This document shows positions 33,918 through 43,219 of a stretch of DNA of 64,000 nt, one piece after another. The stretch lies in contig JADLAV010000037.1 in NCBI GenBank assembly GCA_020848075.1, positions 26,072-90,071 of the forward strand. Direction: 5' to 3'. Every line of letters starts with the position of its first letter. Position 1 is the stretch's first letter. Under the pieces are notes generated by a model. The model worked only from the letters and a program-made list of their open reading frames with translations, did no database searches and was not told where the DNA came from. Position numbers and translations under genes: made by a program. Source of the stretch: Burkholderiales bacterium (GTDB taxonomy: Bacteria; Pseudomonadota; Gammaproteobacteria; Burkholderiales; SG8-39).

Positions 33918-34660
33918 TCGGCCCGACCCAGGTACGCGTCGATCACTGCCTGATCGCGGGCCACCTCCGCGGGCGTCCCCATCGCGATCAGCTGGCCGAA
34001 GTTGAGCACCAGCACCCGTTCGGCCACGCCCATGATCGCCTTCATCACGTGCTCGACCCAGATGATGGCGACGCCAAGCTCGTCGCGTATCCGGCGGATC
34101 AGGACCATTGCCCGTTCCATCTCCGTGGGATTCAAGCCGCTCATCGCCTCGTCGAGCAGGAGCAGATCCGGCCGCGTCGCCAGCGCGCGCGCGAGCTCGA
34201 GCATCCGCTTCTCCTGCAGGGTGAGGCCCGCGAGCGGCAGATCCTTCTTGTCCAGCAGACCCATCAGCTCGAGGAAGTATTCCGGGTCATCACGGCCGGA
34301 GGCACTCGCCTGCGCGCGATCTCTTCCGGCGAACAACGATCCGATCGCCACGTTGTCGAGGACGCTCATGCTGGGAAAAGGCCGGGGGGTCTGCAGCACC
34401 CGCGCGACCCCCCGATGTGCGATCTCGTGGGGCCGCAGCCCCGTCACGTCGCGGCCCATGAAGCGCACCCTGCCTCGACTCGGGCGGAAGATGCCGCTCA
34501 CGAGATTCAGCAGGGTCGACTTGCCTGCGCCGTTCGGGCCGATCAGCCCGAGGATCTCACCGCGCTCGACCGCGAAGGTGACGTCCCTCAGCGCGGGCAA
34601 CCCTCCGAAGTATCGTGTCAGTGCCTCCGTCTCGAGCAGCGCCTCAGTCCTTCGGGACAT
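33914..34660 (-). CDS. livG: ABC transporter ATP-binding protein LivG
   Basis: A 248-residue ATPase. Walker A is GPNGAGKSTLLNLVSG. The ABC signature is atypical, LTLQEKRMLELARAL where most LivG have LSYGQQR, and Walker B reads LLLLDEAMSGLNP instead of DEP. A subset of LivG proteins appears to share this pattern, so it is probably functional with LivF. It overlaps the end of livK by 17 bases. Confidence 0.88.
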   Translation of the reverse strand: MSRRTEALLETEALTRYFGGLPALRDVTFAVERGEILGLIGPNGAGKSTLLNLVSGIFRPSRGRVRFMGRDVTGLRPHEIAHRGVARVLQTPRPFPSMSVLDNVAIGSLFAGRDRAQASASGRDDPEYFLELMGLLDKKDLPLAGLTLQEKRMLELARALATRPDLLLLDEAMSGLNPTEMERAMVLIRRIRDELGVAIIWVEHVMKAIMGVAERVLVLNFGQLIAMGTPAEVARDQAVIDAYLGRAE

Positions 34661-35834
34661 ACGCCTGCACCGGAGGCGAGCGGAAGATGATCTTCGTCCG
34701 CCAATTCGCTCCGGCGTTGACCGGTCCGGGATCGCCCTTCTCGTAGGTGTAGAGGATCGGCTTCGCCCCCTTCATCTCGCCCCACTCGGTGTACGAGAGC
34801 GGCCAGCCGTAGCCCGGCTGATCGAACGTTCCCGTGCGAATCGCCTCGGCGATCGCCTTCGGATCGGCCGACTTCGTCCGCTGCATCGCATCGGCCACCA
34901 TCCGCACCATCACGTAACCGGAGAAGGCGTTGTTGTCGAGCATGCGCTTGTACGCCTTGTTGTACTTCTCCGCGAGTTGTTTGTACGCCGGGCTCTCGAA
35001 ATCGACGCAGCTGTAATCCACGTACTGCCCGAACATCGACTCGCCGACGCGTTGCACCATGAACTCGGTCGGATACCAAGGCCCGATGATGAGCGCCTTC
35101 ATGCCGAGCTCGATCGCCTGCCGCGTGATCGTCGGTGCGCCCGGAGGATGCCCCAGGGCGACGATCATCTCGGGATCCAGCCCCTGGAGCTTGCGCAGAT
35201 AGGGCGTGAAGTCCTTCTCCGGCACCGGGGCCACCTCCATCTGCAGCCTGACGCCCGGCAGCGGTTTGATCTGGGCGTCGATCGCATCGCGCGTCGAGTG
35301 CCCCCACGCATAGTCGGCCACGATGGCGCCGACCCGCGTGTACTTCCGATCCTTGATCATGGCCGCCACCGCCTCGACATCGGCCGGTGCCGGCAGCAGG
35401 CAGGTCCGAAAAGTGAACCGGCTGCTCTTCTTCAGGATCTCGGCGGCACCCGACATCGTGAGAAAGTAGGGGACGTACAGGGACTCCGCCTCCCGGCCAA
35501 GTGCGAGCCCGACGTCGCTCGAGATCACGCCGCCGGCGGCGACGACGCCCTCGCGCTCCACCATGTAGCGGAACGCGGTGACCCCCTCGTTCGGGTTGTT
35601 CTTGTCGTCCCGCTCGATCACCTCGAGCTTGCGCCCGAGGACGCCGCCCTTCTCGTTGATCTCCTCGACGGCCATCTTCATGCCGTCGCGCACCTGGATG
35701 CCCCAGGGTGTGAAAGGACCGCTCAGCGACGTCACCATGCCGAACTTGATCGGCGCCTGTGCGAGGACTGCGTCGGATAGCGCAAACGCCGACACCGCTG
35801 CGAAGCACAGCGGCGCAATTCGTTTCCCCAACAT
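34644..35834 (-). CDS. livK: Periplasmic substrate-binding protein of the Liv transporter
   Basis: A 396-residue protein from ATG 35834, chosen for CGGAGGAGG nine bases upstream; the track ORF starts too early. A signal peptide MLGKRIAPLCFAAVSAFALS ends near VLAQA. The mature protein, IKFGMVTSLSGPFTPWG and onward, is a type I periplasmic binding protein. It would deliver the substrate of livGFHM. Position among aromatic genes suggests an aromatic or related acid, which is inference. Confidence 0.88.
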   Translation of the reverse strand: MLGKRIAPLCFAAVSAFALSDAVLAQAPIKFGMVTSLSGPFTPWGIQVRDGMKMAVEEINEKGGVLGRKLEVIERDDKNNPNEGVTAFRYMVEREGVVAAGGVISSDVGLALGREAESLYVPYFLTMSGAAEILKKSSRFTFRTCLLPAPADVEAVAAMIKDRKYTRVGAIVADYAWGHSTRDAIDAQIKPLPGVRLQMEVAPVPEKDFTPYLRKLQGLDPEMIVALGHPPGAPTITRQAIELGMKALIIGPWYPTEFMVQRVGESMFGQYVDYSCVDFESPAYKQLAEKYNKAYKRMLDNNAFSGYVMVRMVADAMQRTKSADPKAIAEAIRTGTFDQPGYGWPLSYTEWGEMKGAKPILYTYEKGDPGPVNAGANWRTKIIFRSPPVQAYVPKD

Positions 35835-35978
35835 TGCACACCTCCTCCGTTGCCCGGTTATTCGAACTTTCGCTTGCGTCTCCTTCCACGGCCACGGACG
35901 CCGCGAACGCGACAATCCGTGGCGCGAGTGCGCACTGCCGTGCACCGTGTTCCCGGCGCGACATGAAGCAGCGAGGCT

Positions 35979-36007
35979 ACTCTAATCAGGCACATACCGA
36001 GAGTCAA
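35979..36007 (-). promoter_or_regulatory. Sigma-70-like promoter of the livKGFHM operon
   Basis: On the minus strand TTGACT (36007-36002) is followed after 17 bases by TAGAGT (35984-35979), about 145 bases before livK. The 299-base gap between livK and the second PaaA-like gene holds no gene; this is the only good promoter match I see in it. Confidence 0.55.
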
Positions 36008-36133
36008 GGACGCAGACCGGGGTTTTCGCGGTTCGCACGATTCGCGCCGCTGCAAGGATCGGTGCTCGCCGACCGTTTGCCCGCTCAGATCCCGGCTCAG
36101 GCGCGAGCGGACCGGCGCACACGCCCGATCCGG

Positions 36134-36907
36134 TCAGCGGATCCGCCGGCGATCGTCCGGATTCGGGACGCGGAGGCCGAGCTTCTCGATCTGCGGGTCG
36201 ATGTCCTTGCGCCACATCTCGCGCAGCTCCTCGTTGCCCCAGCGTCGGATGCCGTGGGAGACGGCGAGCTCGCTGAACTTGGACCCGGCCGACCCGAACG
36301 TGTCCATCGCGTGCGGGTACCACTTGTCGATCGCCCGCTGCGCGTCATCCGGTCCTGCGCGCGCGAGATCCTGGTAGCGCGAGTCGCGCACCAGATCCTT
36401 GATGCGTCGCGCGCCGAAGGAAGCGTGGAACTTCTCCTCGCCCACCATGGTGGTCATCTCGCGCGCGAGCGGCGCGTAGCTGCAGTCCTCCATGGCGCGC
36501 AGGTGGTGCCAGGCGACGAGATCCATGCAGAAGCAGAAGCCGACGACTTCGGTCCAGCTCTCCATGGGGACGTTGAAGGCGGCGATCGGATGCTCGCCCA
36601 TGCGCAGCGTCAGGAGCTTGTCGGCCATCTCCTCGCCGTCGGAGCCGAATTGGCGCAGCATGCGGCAGTCGATGAATCCCTGGTGCGCCTCGTCGGCCGC
36701 GATCTGCGCCTGGATGAAGCGGTCCTCGGCGGTCGGCCCCTGGTTGATCCAGGGCTGGTGCTGCTCGACCGATGCGAACTCGGTGGAGGCGAGCGCGTAG
36801 ACGATCTTGAGCAGCGTCGCGCGGTACTCGTCGGTCATCTGCTCCGGGGTCTCGACCTTCCGCATGCCGGTCAACGAGCCCCACTGGACCGAACGCGAGA
36901 CGCGCAT
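36134..36907 (-). CDS. PaaA-like di-iron oxygenase-family protein (copy 2)
   Basis: A 257-residue ferritin-like protein of the PaaA/PaaC family. Start ATG 36907 follows GAGGAGGAAGCCAGCC; the 322-residue track ORF is too long. AADEAHQGFI and GEEKFHASFGARRIK give two E-x2-H motifs, with E from TEFASVEQH and CSYAPLAREM helices. WYPHAMDTFGS, WGNEELREMWRKDI and LGLRVPNPDD match PaaA ends. The PaaBCE subunits are absent from the window. Its operator matches that of copy 1, so the two may form one enzyme or belong to one regulon. Confidence 0.82.
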   Translation of the reverse strand: MRVSRSVQWGSLTGMRKVETPEQMTDEYRATLLKIVYALASTEFASVEQHQPWINQGPTAEDRFIQAQIAADEAHQGFIDCRMLRQFGSDGEEMADKLLTLRMGEHPIAAFNVPMESWTEVVGFCFCMDLVAWHHLRAMEDCSYAPLAREMTTMVGEEKFHASFGARRIKDLVRDSRYQDLARAGPDDAQRAIDKWYPHAMDTFGSAGSKFSELAVSHGIRRWGNEELREMWRKDIDPQIEKLGLRVPNPDDRRRIR

Positions 36908-36991
36908 GGCTGGCTTCCTCCTCGATCGATTGCGGCGATCTGCCGCGATGGCTCTCAGGCTCCTGGCGAAACCCGGCGCCAGACGGTACTG

Positions 36992-37029
36992 ACTATCCGG
37001 ATAGTATTTACCGCGGCTAGGCGTGTCAA
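36992..37029 (-). promoter_or_regulatory. Promoter and palindromic operator of the second PaaA-like gene
   Basis: On the minus strand TTGACA (37029-37024), 17 bases, then TACTAT (37006-37001). The -10 overlaps the perfect 14-bp palindrome ACTATCCGGATAGT (36992-37005), shared with the 19.4-kb site. The remaining gap 37030-37286, before the TonB gene, shows no further clear feature. Confidence 0.7.
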
Positions 37030-37286
37030 CTTGCGGAGGTACCACCCATACTCCGCGTGCAGCGCCGTCCACGGCGCGGGGGTACGCCGCGTAGGTCAGC
37101 ACCTAGCCGACCCGGGTTGTTGCATGATACAGTGCACTAGGCTCCGAAGTTGATTCCAAATATGTTCTTGCTTCTGATGGGCTTCGCGCTTGATCGGTCG
37201 AGCCGCTTGCGTGCCGAGCCGCGGGTGCGGCCGGATCGAGTGTCGTCCGAGTAGCACGGCTTCGTTGAGCGGGGCGGAGTCACGCG

Positions 37287-39356
37287 ATGCCGAAAGGGCG
37301 GGCAGCGTTTCTGACCGCGACCATGATCGCGGTCGCAGCCTCTGCCGCACCTGGTGCGCTGGCGCAGGAGCCGGCGCTACGGCTGCAGGAGGTGCAGGTT
37401 ACAGCGCCGGCCGCGACATTCGACGGCACTGCCGACGCCGCGAGCCAGGGCGAGTACCCCGGCCGGCGGTTCGAGGTCCGACCGCTCCTGCGCACCGGCG
37501 AGATGATCGAGGTGATCCCGGGTGTGATCGCGACCCAGCATAGCGGCGGCGGCAAGGCCAACCAGTACTTCGCACGGGGCTTCAATCTGGACCACGGCAC
37601 CGACTTCCGTTTCACGCTCGACGGTGTACAGATCAATTTCACGACTCACGCACACGGCCAGGGCTTCACGGACCTGAACTTCATCATTCCCGAGCTCGTG
37701 GAGCGCATCGACTACCGGATGGGAACCTACGCAGCCCAGGACGGCGACTTCGCGGTTGCCGGTGCGGCAGACTTTCGGCTCTATCGGAAGCTTCCCGCCG
37801 ACATCGCGCAGGTGGGCGCCGGTAGCGACGGCTACTACCGGACGCTTCTGGCGGGCTCTCCGCAGGTCGGTCCGGATTCGCGCAGCCTCCTGTACGGCAT
37901 CGAGTACTACCATGACGACGGGCCGTGGGTGAGTCCCGACGGATTCCGGCGAATCAACGCGATCGTGGGTGTCGCCGACGGCACGCGCGACGAAGGATGG
38001 TCGGGCACGGCCATGTTCTACACGGGCCAGTGGCATGCGAGCGACCAGATCCCGGCCCGAGCGGTCTCTGACGGGAGGCTATGCCGCTTCTGCACGGTCG
38101 ACGATACCACCGGTGGACGCACCCGCCGTTACAGCGTGGCCGGGAATTGGGCCCGGACCGGCGCGAGCACGGTCACCCGCGCCAATGCCTACGCGCTCGG
38201 CTACCAGCTCGATCTGTGGTCAAACTTCACCTACTTCCTCGAGGATCCGGCGCACGGTGACCAGTTCGAGCAGCGCGACCGCCGGACGACGTATGGCGGC
38301 CAGGTGAGCCACTTGATGCTGGGAAGTCTCGGTGGGCGCGAGATGCAGAACGAAGTCGGCGTCCAAGTCCGCTACGACGATATCGACGAGGTGGGATTGT
38401 TCAAGACCGTCCGCCGCGCCCGCCTGTCCACGGTGCGAAGGGACACGGTGCGAATTCCCTCCGGAGGCCTCTACTGGGAGAACCGGGTGCCCTGGACGTC
38501 GTGGTTGCATAGCGTGGCGGGACTGCGCTATGACCGAGTCGGGGCGGAGGTGAGAAGCGACAACCCCGTCAATTCGGGCCGGGTGCACGATGGCATCTGG
38601 AGCCCCAAATTCTCCATGGTGTTTGGCCCGTGGAAGAATACGGAACTGTACGTCAACTACGGCCAGGGCTTCCACTCGAACGACGTCCGTGGCGGCACCA
38701 TTTCGATGGATCCGGCCACCGGCGAGCCGGCCGCGCGAGTCCCGCTGCTGGTGAAAGCGAGAGGCAGCGAGGTCGGCGCACGCACGAAGGTGCTGGACAA
38801 CGTCGAGTCCACGCTGTCGCTATGGCAGTTGGCGCTCGGCTCGGAGCTCGTCTACATCGGCGACGCCGGCACGACCGAGCCGAGCTACGGCAGCCGTCGC
38901 CATGGTGTGGAATGGGCGACGACCTGGTTCCCCATGCCTTGGCTGTCGCTGACGGCGAACCTCGCCTGGTCACACGCCGAGTTCCGGGACAATCCGGCCG
39001 GAACGCAAATCCCGGGTGCGATCGCGCGCTCCGCGTATCTCGAGGCGGCCGTCGATGGCTACGCGGGCTGGTTCGGCAGCGTCAACCTGCGCTACTTCGG
39101 CCGGCGCCCGTTGACCGAGGACGGGACGGTCGTCTCTTCGCCCGCGACGCTGCTCAACGGTCGCGTCGGCTACCGGATCAGCAAGCAGGTCCGGGCATGG
39201 CTCGATGTCTTCAACCTGCTCGGCCGCGAGGTGAACGACATCGAGTACTTCTACATCTCCCGCTTGATCGGGGAGCCCGCGTCCGGTGTCGCCGATCGGC
39301 ACTTCCACCCGGCCGAGCCGCGGCGATTTCGCATCGCAATGCAGCTGGAGTACTGA
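37287..39356 (+). CDS. TonB-dependent outer-membrane receptor
   Basis: A 689-residue outer-membrane protein. A signal peptide (MIAVAASAAPGALAQ) is followed by the TonB-box-like LQEVQVTAPA, a plug domain (LLRTGEMIEVIPGVIATQHS, ARGFNLDHGTDFRFTLDGVQ) and a beta-barrel ending in QLEY, the usual aromatic C-terminus. The ligand is unknown; ferric siderophores are common, but such receptors also import aromatic or other organic molecules. The gene is monocistronic and convergent with the bcr operon's fdx. Confidence 0.85.
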   Translation: MPKGRAAFLTATMIAVAASAAPGALAQEPALRLQEVQVTAPAATFDGTADAASQGEYPGRRFEVRPLLRTGEMIEVIPGVIATQHSGGGKANQYFARGFNLDHGTDFRFTLDGVQINFTTHAHGQGFTDLNFIIPELVERIDYRMGTYAAQDGDFAVAGAADFRLYRKLPADIAQVGAGSDGYYRTLLAGSPQVGPDSRSLLYGIEYYHDDGPWVSPDGFRRINAIVGVADGTRDEGWSGTAMFYTGQWHASDQIPARAVSDGRLCRFCTVDDTTGGRTRRYSVAGNWARTGASTVTRANAYALGYQLDLWSNFTYFLEDPAHGDQFEQRDRRTTYGGQVSHLMLGSLGGREMQNEVGVQVRYDDIDEVGLFKTVRRARLSTVRRDTVRIPSGGLYWENRVPWTSWLHSVAGLRYDRVGAEVRSDNPVNSGRVHDGIWSPKFSMVFGPWKNTELYVNYGQGFHSNDVRGGTISMDPATGEPAARVPLLVKARGSEVGARTKVLDNVESTLSLWQLALGSELVYIGDAGTTEPSYGSRRHGVEWATTWFPMPWLSLTANLAWSHAEFRDNPAGTQIPGAIARSAYLEAAVDGYAGWFGSVNLRYFGRRPLTEDGTVVSSPATLLNGRVGYRISKQVRAWLDVFNLLGREVNDIEYFYISRLIGEPASGVADRHFHPAEPRRFRIAMQLEY

Positions 39357-39372
39357 CGAGGCTCCGCCTGCC

Positions 39373-39615
39373 TCAGCTGTGCAGCGCCTCGTACTTTGCC
39401 TGCAGCTCCTCGCGGCTCTCGGCGAAGTCCGGGTTCGGGACGATGCAATCGGCCGGACAGACGAGCTTGCACTGGGGTTCGTCGTGAGCGCCGACGCACT
39501 CGGTGCACTTCAGCGAGTCGATCACGTAGGGGCTGCCCGCGGTGATCGCATCGTTGGGGCAGACCGAGGGGCACGCGTCGCAGGACGTGCAGTCCATGGT
39601 GATCATCAAAGCCAT
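39373..39615 (-). CDS. fdx: 2[4Fe-4S] ferredoxin, electron donor to benzoyl-CoA reductase
   Basis: An 80-residue ferredoxin from ATG 39615 (the longer track ORF starts upstream). MDCTSCDACPSVCPNDAI and KCTECVGAHDEPQCKLVCP carry eight cysteines with the Alvin-type insertion between the clusters. The same kind of ferredoxin, reduced by KorAB, supplies electrons to class I benzoyl-CoA reductases and is encoded next to bcr genes in Thauera. It is the last gene of this operon. Confidence 0.9.
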   Translation of the reverse strand: MALMITMDCTSCDACPSVCPNDAITAGSPYVIDSLKCTECVGAHDEPQCKLVCPADCIVPNPDFAESREELQAKYEALHS

Positions 39616-39676
39616 GTGTCTCTCCTTGGTGGGCGGGGCATGGCCCGCCCGGCAGGTCACCCGAATACGCGGTCGA

Positions 39677-40519
39677 TTACGCAGCGGCGCGCGTCTGCAG
39701 GTCGTGCAGCCGCTCGTGCCGGAAGGCGCCCCACAGCGCGGCGCCGATCGCGCCGGCGTAGATCGAGTCCGGATGGTTGGTCGCGTCCAGGTTGACCTTC
39801 TCGTTCGTCATCTCCTCCTGGATCGCGGCCAGGAGGCCCGTGTCCAGCGCGAGACCGCCGGTGAGCAGCACCCTGCCGCTCGTGATGCCGGTCGCCTTGA
39901 GCAGCTTCACCACCCGCGAGGCCATCGAGATATGGATTCCCTTGAGGATGTCCGGGGTCGCGATCCCGCGCGAGACCATGTTGATCACGTCGGTCTCGGC
40001 CAGCACCGCGCAGATCGAGCTCACCTTCTCCGGATCCTGCGAAGTCTGCGACAGCGACCCGATCTCCTCGACCGCGACGCCCAGATAGCGCGCGATGTTC
40101 TCGAGGAATTGCCCCGAGCCCGACGCGCACTGGCTGGTCATCTTGTAGCCGAGCACCTTGCCGCGCTCGTCGACGCGGATGGCCCGGCCGTTCAGCGCGC
40201 CGATGTCCATCACGGCCCGCGCCTCGGGATGGAGGAAGACGCCCCCGCGCCCGTGCGTGGTCATCGAGTAGAAGTGGCCCGTGGAGAACTTGACGTTCTC
40301 GCCCTCGCCGGTGGTGGCGATGTAGGCAACGTCGTTCGCGGCGAGCTTCGCATCCGCGAGCACGTCGTCCAGACCCTGCTGCGCGAGCTCCATCGGGTCG
40401 CGCCGGCGGATCCGCTCGACGCGTTTCGCGAGCCACTCGTGCCGGCCGCCGTCGTTCCTGAAGAGCACCGTTTTCACGGCGCCCGAGCCGATGTCGATGC
40501 CAACCGTGTGGATCTTCAT
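39677..40519 (-). CDS. bcrD: Benzoyl-CoA reductase subunit D
   Basis: A 280-residue ASKHA-fold ATPase subunit: GIDIGSGAVKTVLFRNDGG for nucleotide binding, SQCASGSGQFLENIARYLG and SSICAVLAETDVIN with cysteines for the [4Fe-4S] cluster shared at the BcrA/BcrD interface. It forms with BcrA the activator module that drives ATP-dependent electron transfer. The start codon overlaps the bcrA stop by one base. Length equals that of known BcrD/BadG proteins. The track ORF 39677-41095 is an artefact extending into bcrA. Confidence 0.93.
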   Translation of the reverse strand: MKIHTVGIDIGSGAVKTVLFRNDGGRHEWLAKRVERIRRRDPMELAQQGLDDVLADAKLAANDVAYIATTGEGENVKFSTGHFYSMTTHGRGGVFLHPEARAVMDIGALNGRAIRVDERGKVLGYKMTSQCASGSGQFLENIARYLGVAVEEIGSLSQTSQDPEKVSSICAVLAETDVINMVSRGIATPDILKGIHISMASRVVKLLKATGITSGRVLLTGGLALDTGLLAAIQEEMTNEKVNLDATNHPDSIYAGAIGAALWGAFRHERLHDLQTRAAA

Positions 40520-41853
40520 TATCGCGCCTCCGCAGTCTTGCCTTCCTCGACCACCGCGCGCCAGGCGAACGTCGCGCCGCCGAGCGCGCCGGTGTAGATC
40601 GAATCGGGGTTGATGTTGATAGTCATCTCGCCGTAGTTCTCGAAGATCAGATCGCGCAGCGCCTTCACCGCCGCCTCGTTCTTGGCGACCCCGCCGGTGA
40701 AGGTGAACTCGTTGCGGATGCCGCCAGAGCGTGCGAGGATCGACATCGCGCGCAGGACGATCGCGCGGTGCAGGCCGGCCATGATGTCCTCGCGCTTGTC
40801 GCCGATCGAGAGCCGGTCCCGGAGCTCCGCGCCCGCGAACACCGTGCAGGTCGAGTTGATCTTGATCGTCTTGGTGGACTTCATCGCCATCGGCCCGAGC
40901 TCGTGCAGGCCGAGGTTCATCTCGTCGGCGATGTAGCCGAGGTAGCGTCCGCAGCCGGCCGCGCAACGGTCGTTCATCTGGAAGCTCTCGACGATGCCGG
41001 CCTTGTCGACCTGGATCGCCTTGGTGTCCTGGCCGCCGATGTCGAGCACGGTCGCGGTCCGGGGGTACATCACGTGCGCGCCGAGTCCGTGGCACAGGAT
41101 CTCCGAGCGGATGTGCTCCTTGGAGAAGGGCAGGCGCGCCCGGCCGTAGCCGGTGCCCACCGTGTAGGTTTCCTCCATGGGGGTGTCGAGCACGCCCTTG
41201 ATCGGCGCGCTGATCTTCGCGCGCTTGGTCGTCGTCTCGGGGAGCGCCTTGAACGTCCGCTCGAGTCCCGCCAGCAGGTGCCGGCTGACCGAGTCGTTGT
41301 ACACCCGGTTTTCTACCTCGATGATCGAGCGGTCGAAGACGTTGAGCAGGTTGTCGTAGTGGACGCCCGCGTCCCTGGCGACCTCCTCGCCGAGCGCCAG
41401 GTACCGGCTGCCCGCGATGTCGCGGAAGAAGTCGCTCTTCCTCTTGGCGCCCGGCGCGAAGAGCTCCGGGGCTTCCGCCTGCAAGCGCTTGAACGTCTCG
41501 CCGAGCGCCGCCTGCACGGCCTTCGTCTCGCCGCCGAACCGGCCCTCGGCGTTGCGCTGGCAGACCTCTTCGAGGTCGGTGAGCTGCTCGAGGAACTGCT
41601 CGAGCCGGAAGTCGCGCTCGAGCTGCTCGATGAACGCGTCCAGACCGCCGTTCAGCGCCTTGGACCTGCCGAGCGCCTCGCGGAACAGCTGGAAGCGCGC
41701 ATTGACGAGCGCCTCGGTCTTGGCCACTGTTGCGGCGGTGTCGTAGTTCGAGCGCGAGTTGGTGATGCCGCGCCCGAGCACGTTGCGGTCCTCGTCGATC
41801 ACCACCGCCTTGGTGGTGGTCGAGCCGAGGTCGATGCCGATGAAGAGTCGCAT
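40519..41853 (-). CDS. bcrA: Benzoyl-CoA reductase subunit A
   Basis: A 444-residue ATPase subunit. [20 protein letters not shown] binds [22 protein letters not shown] and [15 protein letters not shown] hold the bridging cluster cysteines. Compared with BcrD it carries a longer middle segment, as in BcrA/BadF of Thauera and Rhodopseudomonas. With BcrD it hydrolyses two ATP per two electrons delivered to BcrBC. Ten bases separate it from bcrB. Confidence 0.93.
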   Translation of the reverse strand: MRLFIGIDLGSTTTKAVVIDEDRNVLGRGITNSRSNYDTAATVAKTEALVNARFQLFREALGRSKALNGGLDAFIEQLERDFRLEQFLEQLTDLEEVCQRNAEGRFGGETKAVQAALGETFKRLQAEAPELFAPGAKRKSDFFRDIAGSRYLALGEEVARDAGVHYDNLLNVFDRSIIEVENRVYNDSVSRHLLAGLERTFKALPETTTKRAKISAPIKGVLDTPMEETYTVGTGYGRARLPFSKEHIRSEILCHGLGAHVMYPRTATVLDIGGQDTKAIQVDKAGIVESFQMNDRCAAGCGRYLGYIADEMNLGLHELGPMAMKSTKTIKINSTCTVFAGAELRDRLSIGDKREDIMAGLHRAIVLRAMSILARSGGIRNEFTFTGGVAKNEAAVKALRDLIFENYGEMTININPDSIYTGALGGATFAWRAVVEEGKTAEAR

Positions 41854-41863
41854 TGCGTGCCCC

Positions 41864-43219
41864 TCAGTGCGCCGCCGCCGGTTCCGCGGAGCCCGCGCGG
41901 CGCTTCTGGTTGATCATCTGGAAGTAGCTCTCCAGCCGATTCTTGATGTTCGCCCCCGAGAAATAGCGCGGATCGACGAGGTCGGATTCGACGAACGCCG
42001 CCGGCTTGCCGGTGCGCTTCTCGACTTCGCGCAGCATCAGGAGCTGCCCCGCCGAGAAGCTGTTGCAGCTCTTGATCGAGTTGATCAGCAGCCCGTCGGC
42101 CTGGTACTCGTCAATGTACTTGCAGATCATGTCGATGCGCTGCGGGAAGTTGAGGTTCGTGTAGCAGCCGAGGCAATAGCGCGCGAGCGACTCGAGCGGG
42201 TGATCCGCGTCGTGGCGGAAGCCGAAGTCGTAGACGCCGCCAACCTTCGAGTAGGTGGAGGCGACTACCACGGCGCCGTCGTCGTAGAACATCTTCCAGA
42301 AGTCGCGGAAGCTGGTCCAGTTCGGCGGCCCCTCGGTCACCAGGCGGTACTTCTCCTCGCCCATCTCGCCTTCGGGGGTGATCGGGCCCTTCTTCAGGCG
42401 CACGCGCTCCTCGATCTCGCCCCGCAGCACGCTGTAGAACTTGGTCGCCTCGCGCGTCCCGCGAAACGCCGTGAACATCGGCCCGATGTAGTAGACCCCG
42501 CCGAAGTAGCCGTCGATCGGGCTCGGCCGGTTCTTGGCCGACTGCAGGACCGCGACCAGATCCTCCTCGGCCTTCACCGACTCCTTCATGTACTCGCGCA
42601 GGCGGTCGATGTCGAACTTCACGCCGGAGACGCGCTCGAGCGTCGGGATCATCTCCTCCTTGAGTTGCTTCACGACGTACTGGACCATGTTGTCGCTGAT
42701 CTTGCCGTCGCCCTGGTACGGGACGTGCAGCATGGTCGTCTCGCAGTCGTACTTCTGCCGGATGAGCTCGAACCACTTCATGAACGTGAAGCAGCCAGTG
42801 TAGGAGAGCACCAGGACGTCCGGCACCGGCAGCTTCTCGCCGGTCGGCCCGATCTGGCCCGCCTGCATCATGCCGAGGTCGGCCTTGACGTAGGTGCACA
42901 CGTCCTCCGAGTGCCCCTCGCGCTCGGCGTCCATGATCATCTTGCCGGACTTCTTGCGCATGCCGTTCTGCAGGGCGTTCGTCTCCGGCAGGCTGCGCGC
43001 GAAGTCGAAGCACATCAGGAGCTCGTTCAGGTTGCCGGGCACGAACGTGGCCGAGACCTTACGGCCAACGTCGTGCGCGATGGCGAGGTCGTGGTAGTTC
43101 CCGTTGATCATCTCCTTCTGCAGCCACATGGAGTCCTCTTTCAGGACTTCCTTCTTCGGCTTCGCGGCGGCGGGTTGCGCGACGGGTCGCGGGGTCGGCG
43201 GATTGTGCGGTGTGGTCAT
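41864..43219 (-). CDS. bcrB: Benzoyl-CoA reductase subunit B
   Basis: A 451-residue subunit of the substrate-binding BcrBC module (HgdB-like dehydratase superfamily). Cysteines in [27 protein letters not shown] and [14 protein letters not shown] are candidate cluster ligands. An Ala/Pro/Lys-rich N-terminal tail of about 28 residues precedes [19 protein letters not shown]. It overlaps bcrC by ATGA. Confidence 0.93.
   Translation of the reverse strand: MTTPHNPPTPRPVAQPAAAKPKKEVLKEDSMWLQKEMINGNYHDLAIAHDVGRKVSATFVPGNLNELLMCFDFARSLPETNALQNGMRKKSGKMIMDAEREGHSEDVCTYVKADLGMMQAGQIGPTGEKLPVPDVLVLSYTGCFTFMKWFELIRQKYDCETTMLHVPYQGDGKISDNMVQYVVKQLKEEMIPTLERVSGVKFDIDRLREYMKESVKAEEDLVAVLQSAKNRPSPIDGYFGGVYYIGPMFTAFRGTREATKFYSVLRGEIEERVRLKKGPITPEGEMGEEKYRLVTEGPPNWTSFRDFWKMFYDDGAVVVASTYSKVGGVYDFGFRHDADHPLESLARYCLGCYTNLNFPQRIDMICKYIDEYQADGLLINSIKSCNSFSAGQLLMLREVEKRTGKPAAFVESDLVDPRYFSGANIKNRLESYFQMINQKRRAGSAEPAAAH

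Noticed and set aside
39677-41095. BcrD as a 472-residue protein
   Set aside because: The upstream 190 residues are an off-frame reading of bcrA; BcrD starts at 40519.
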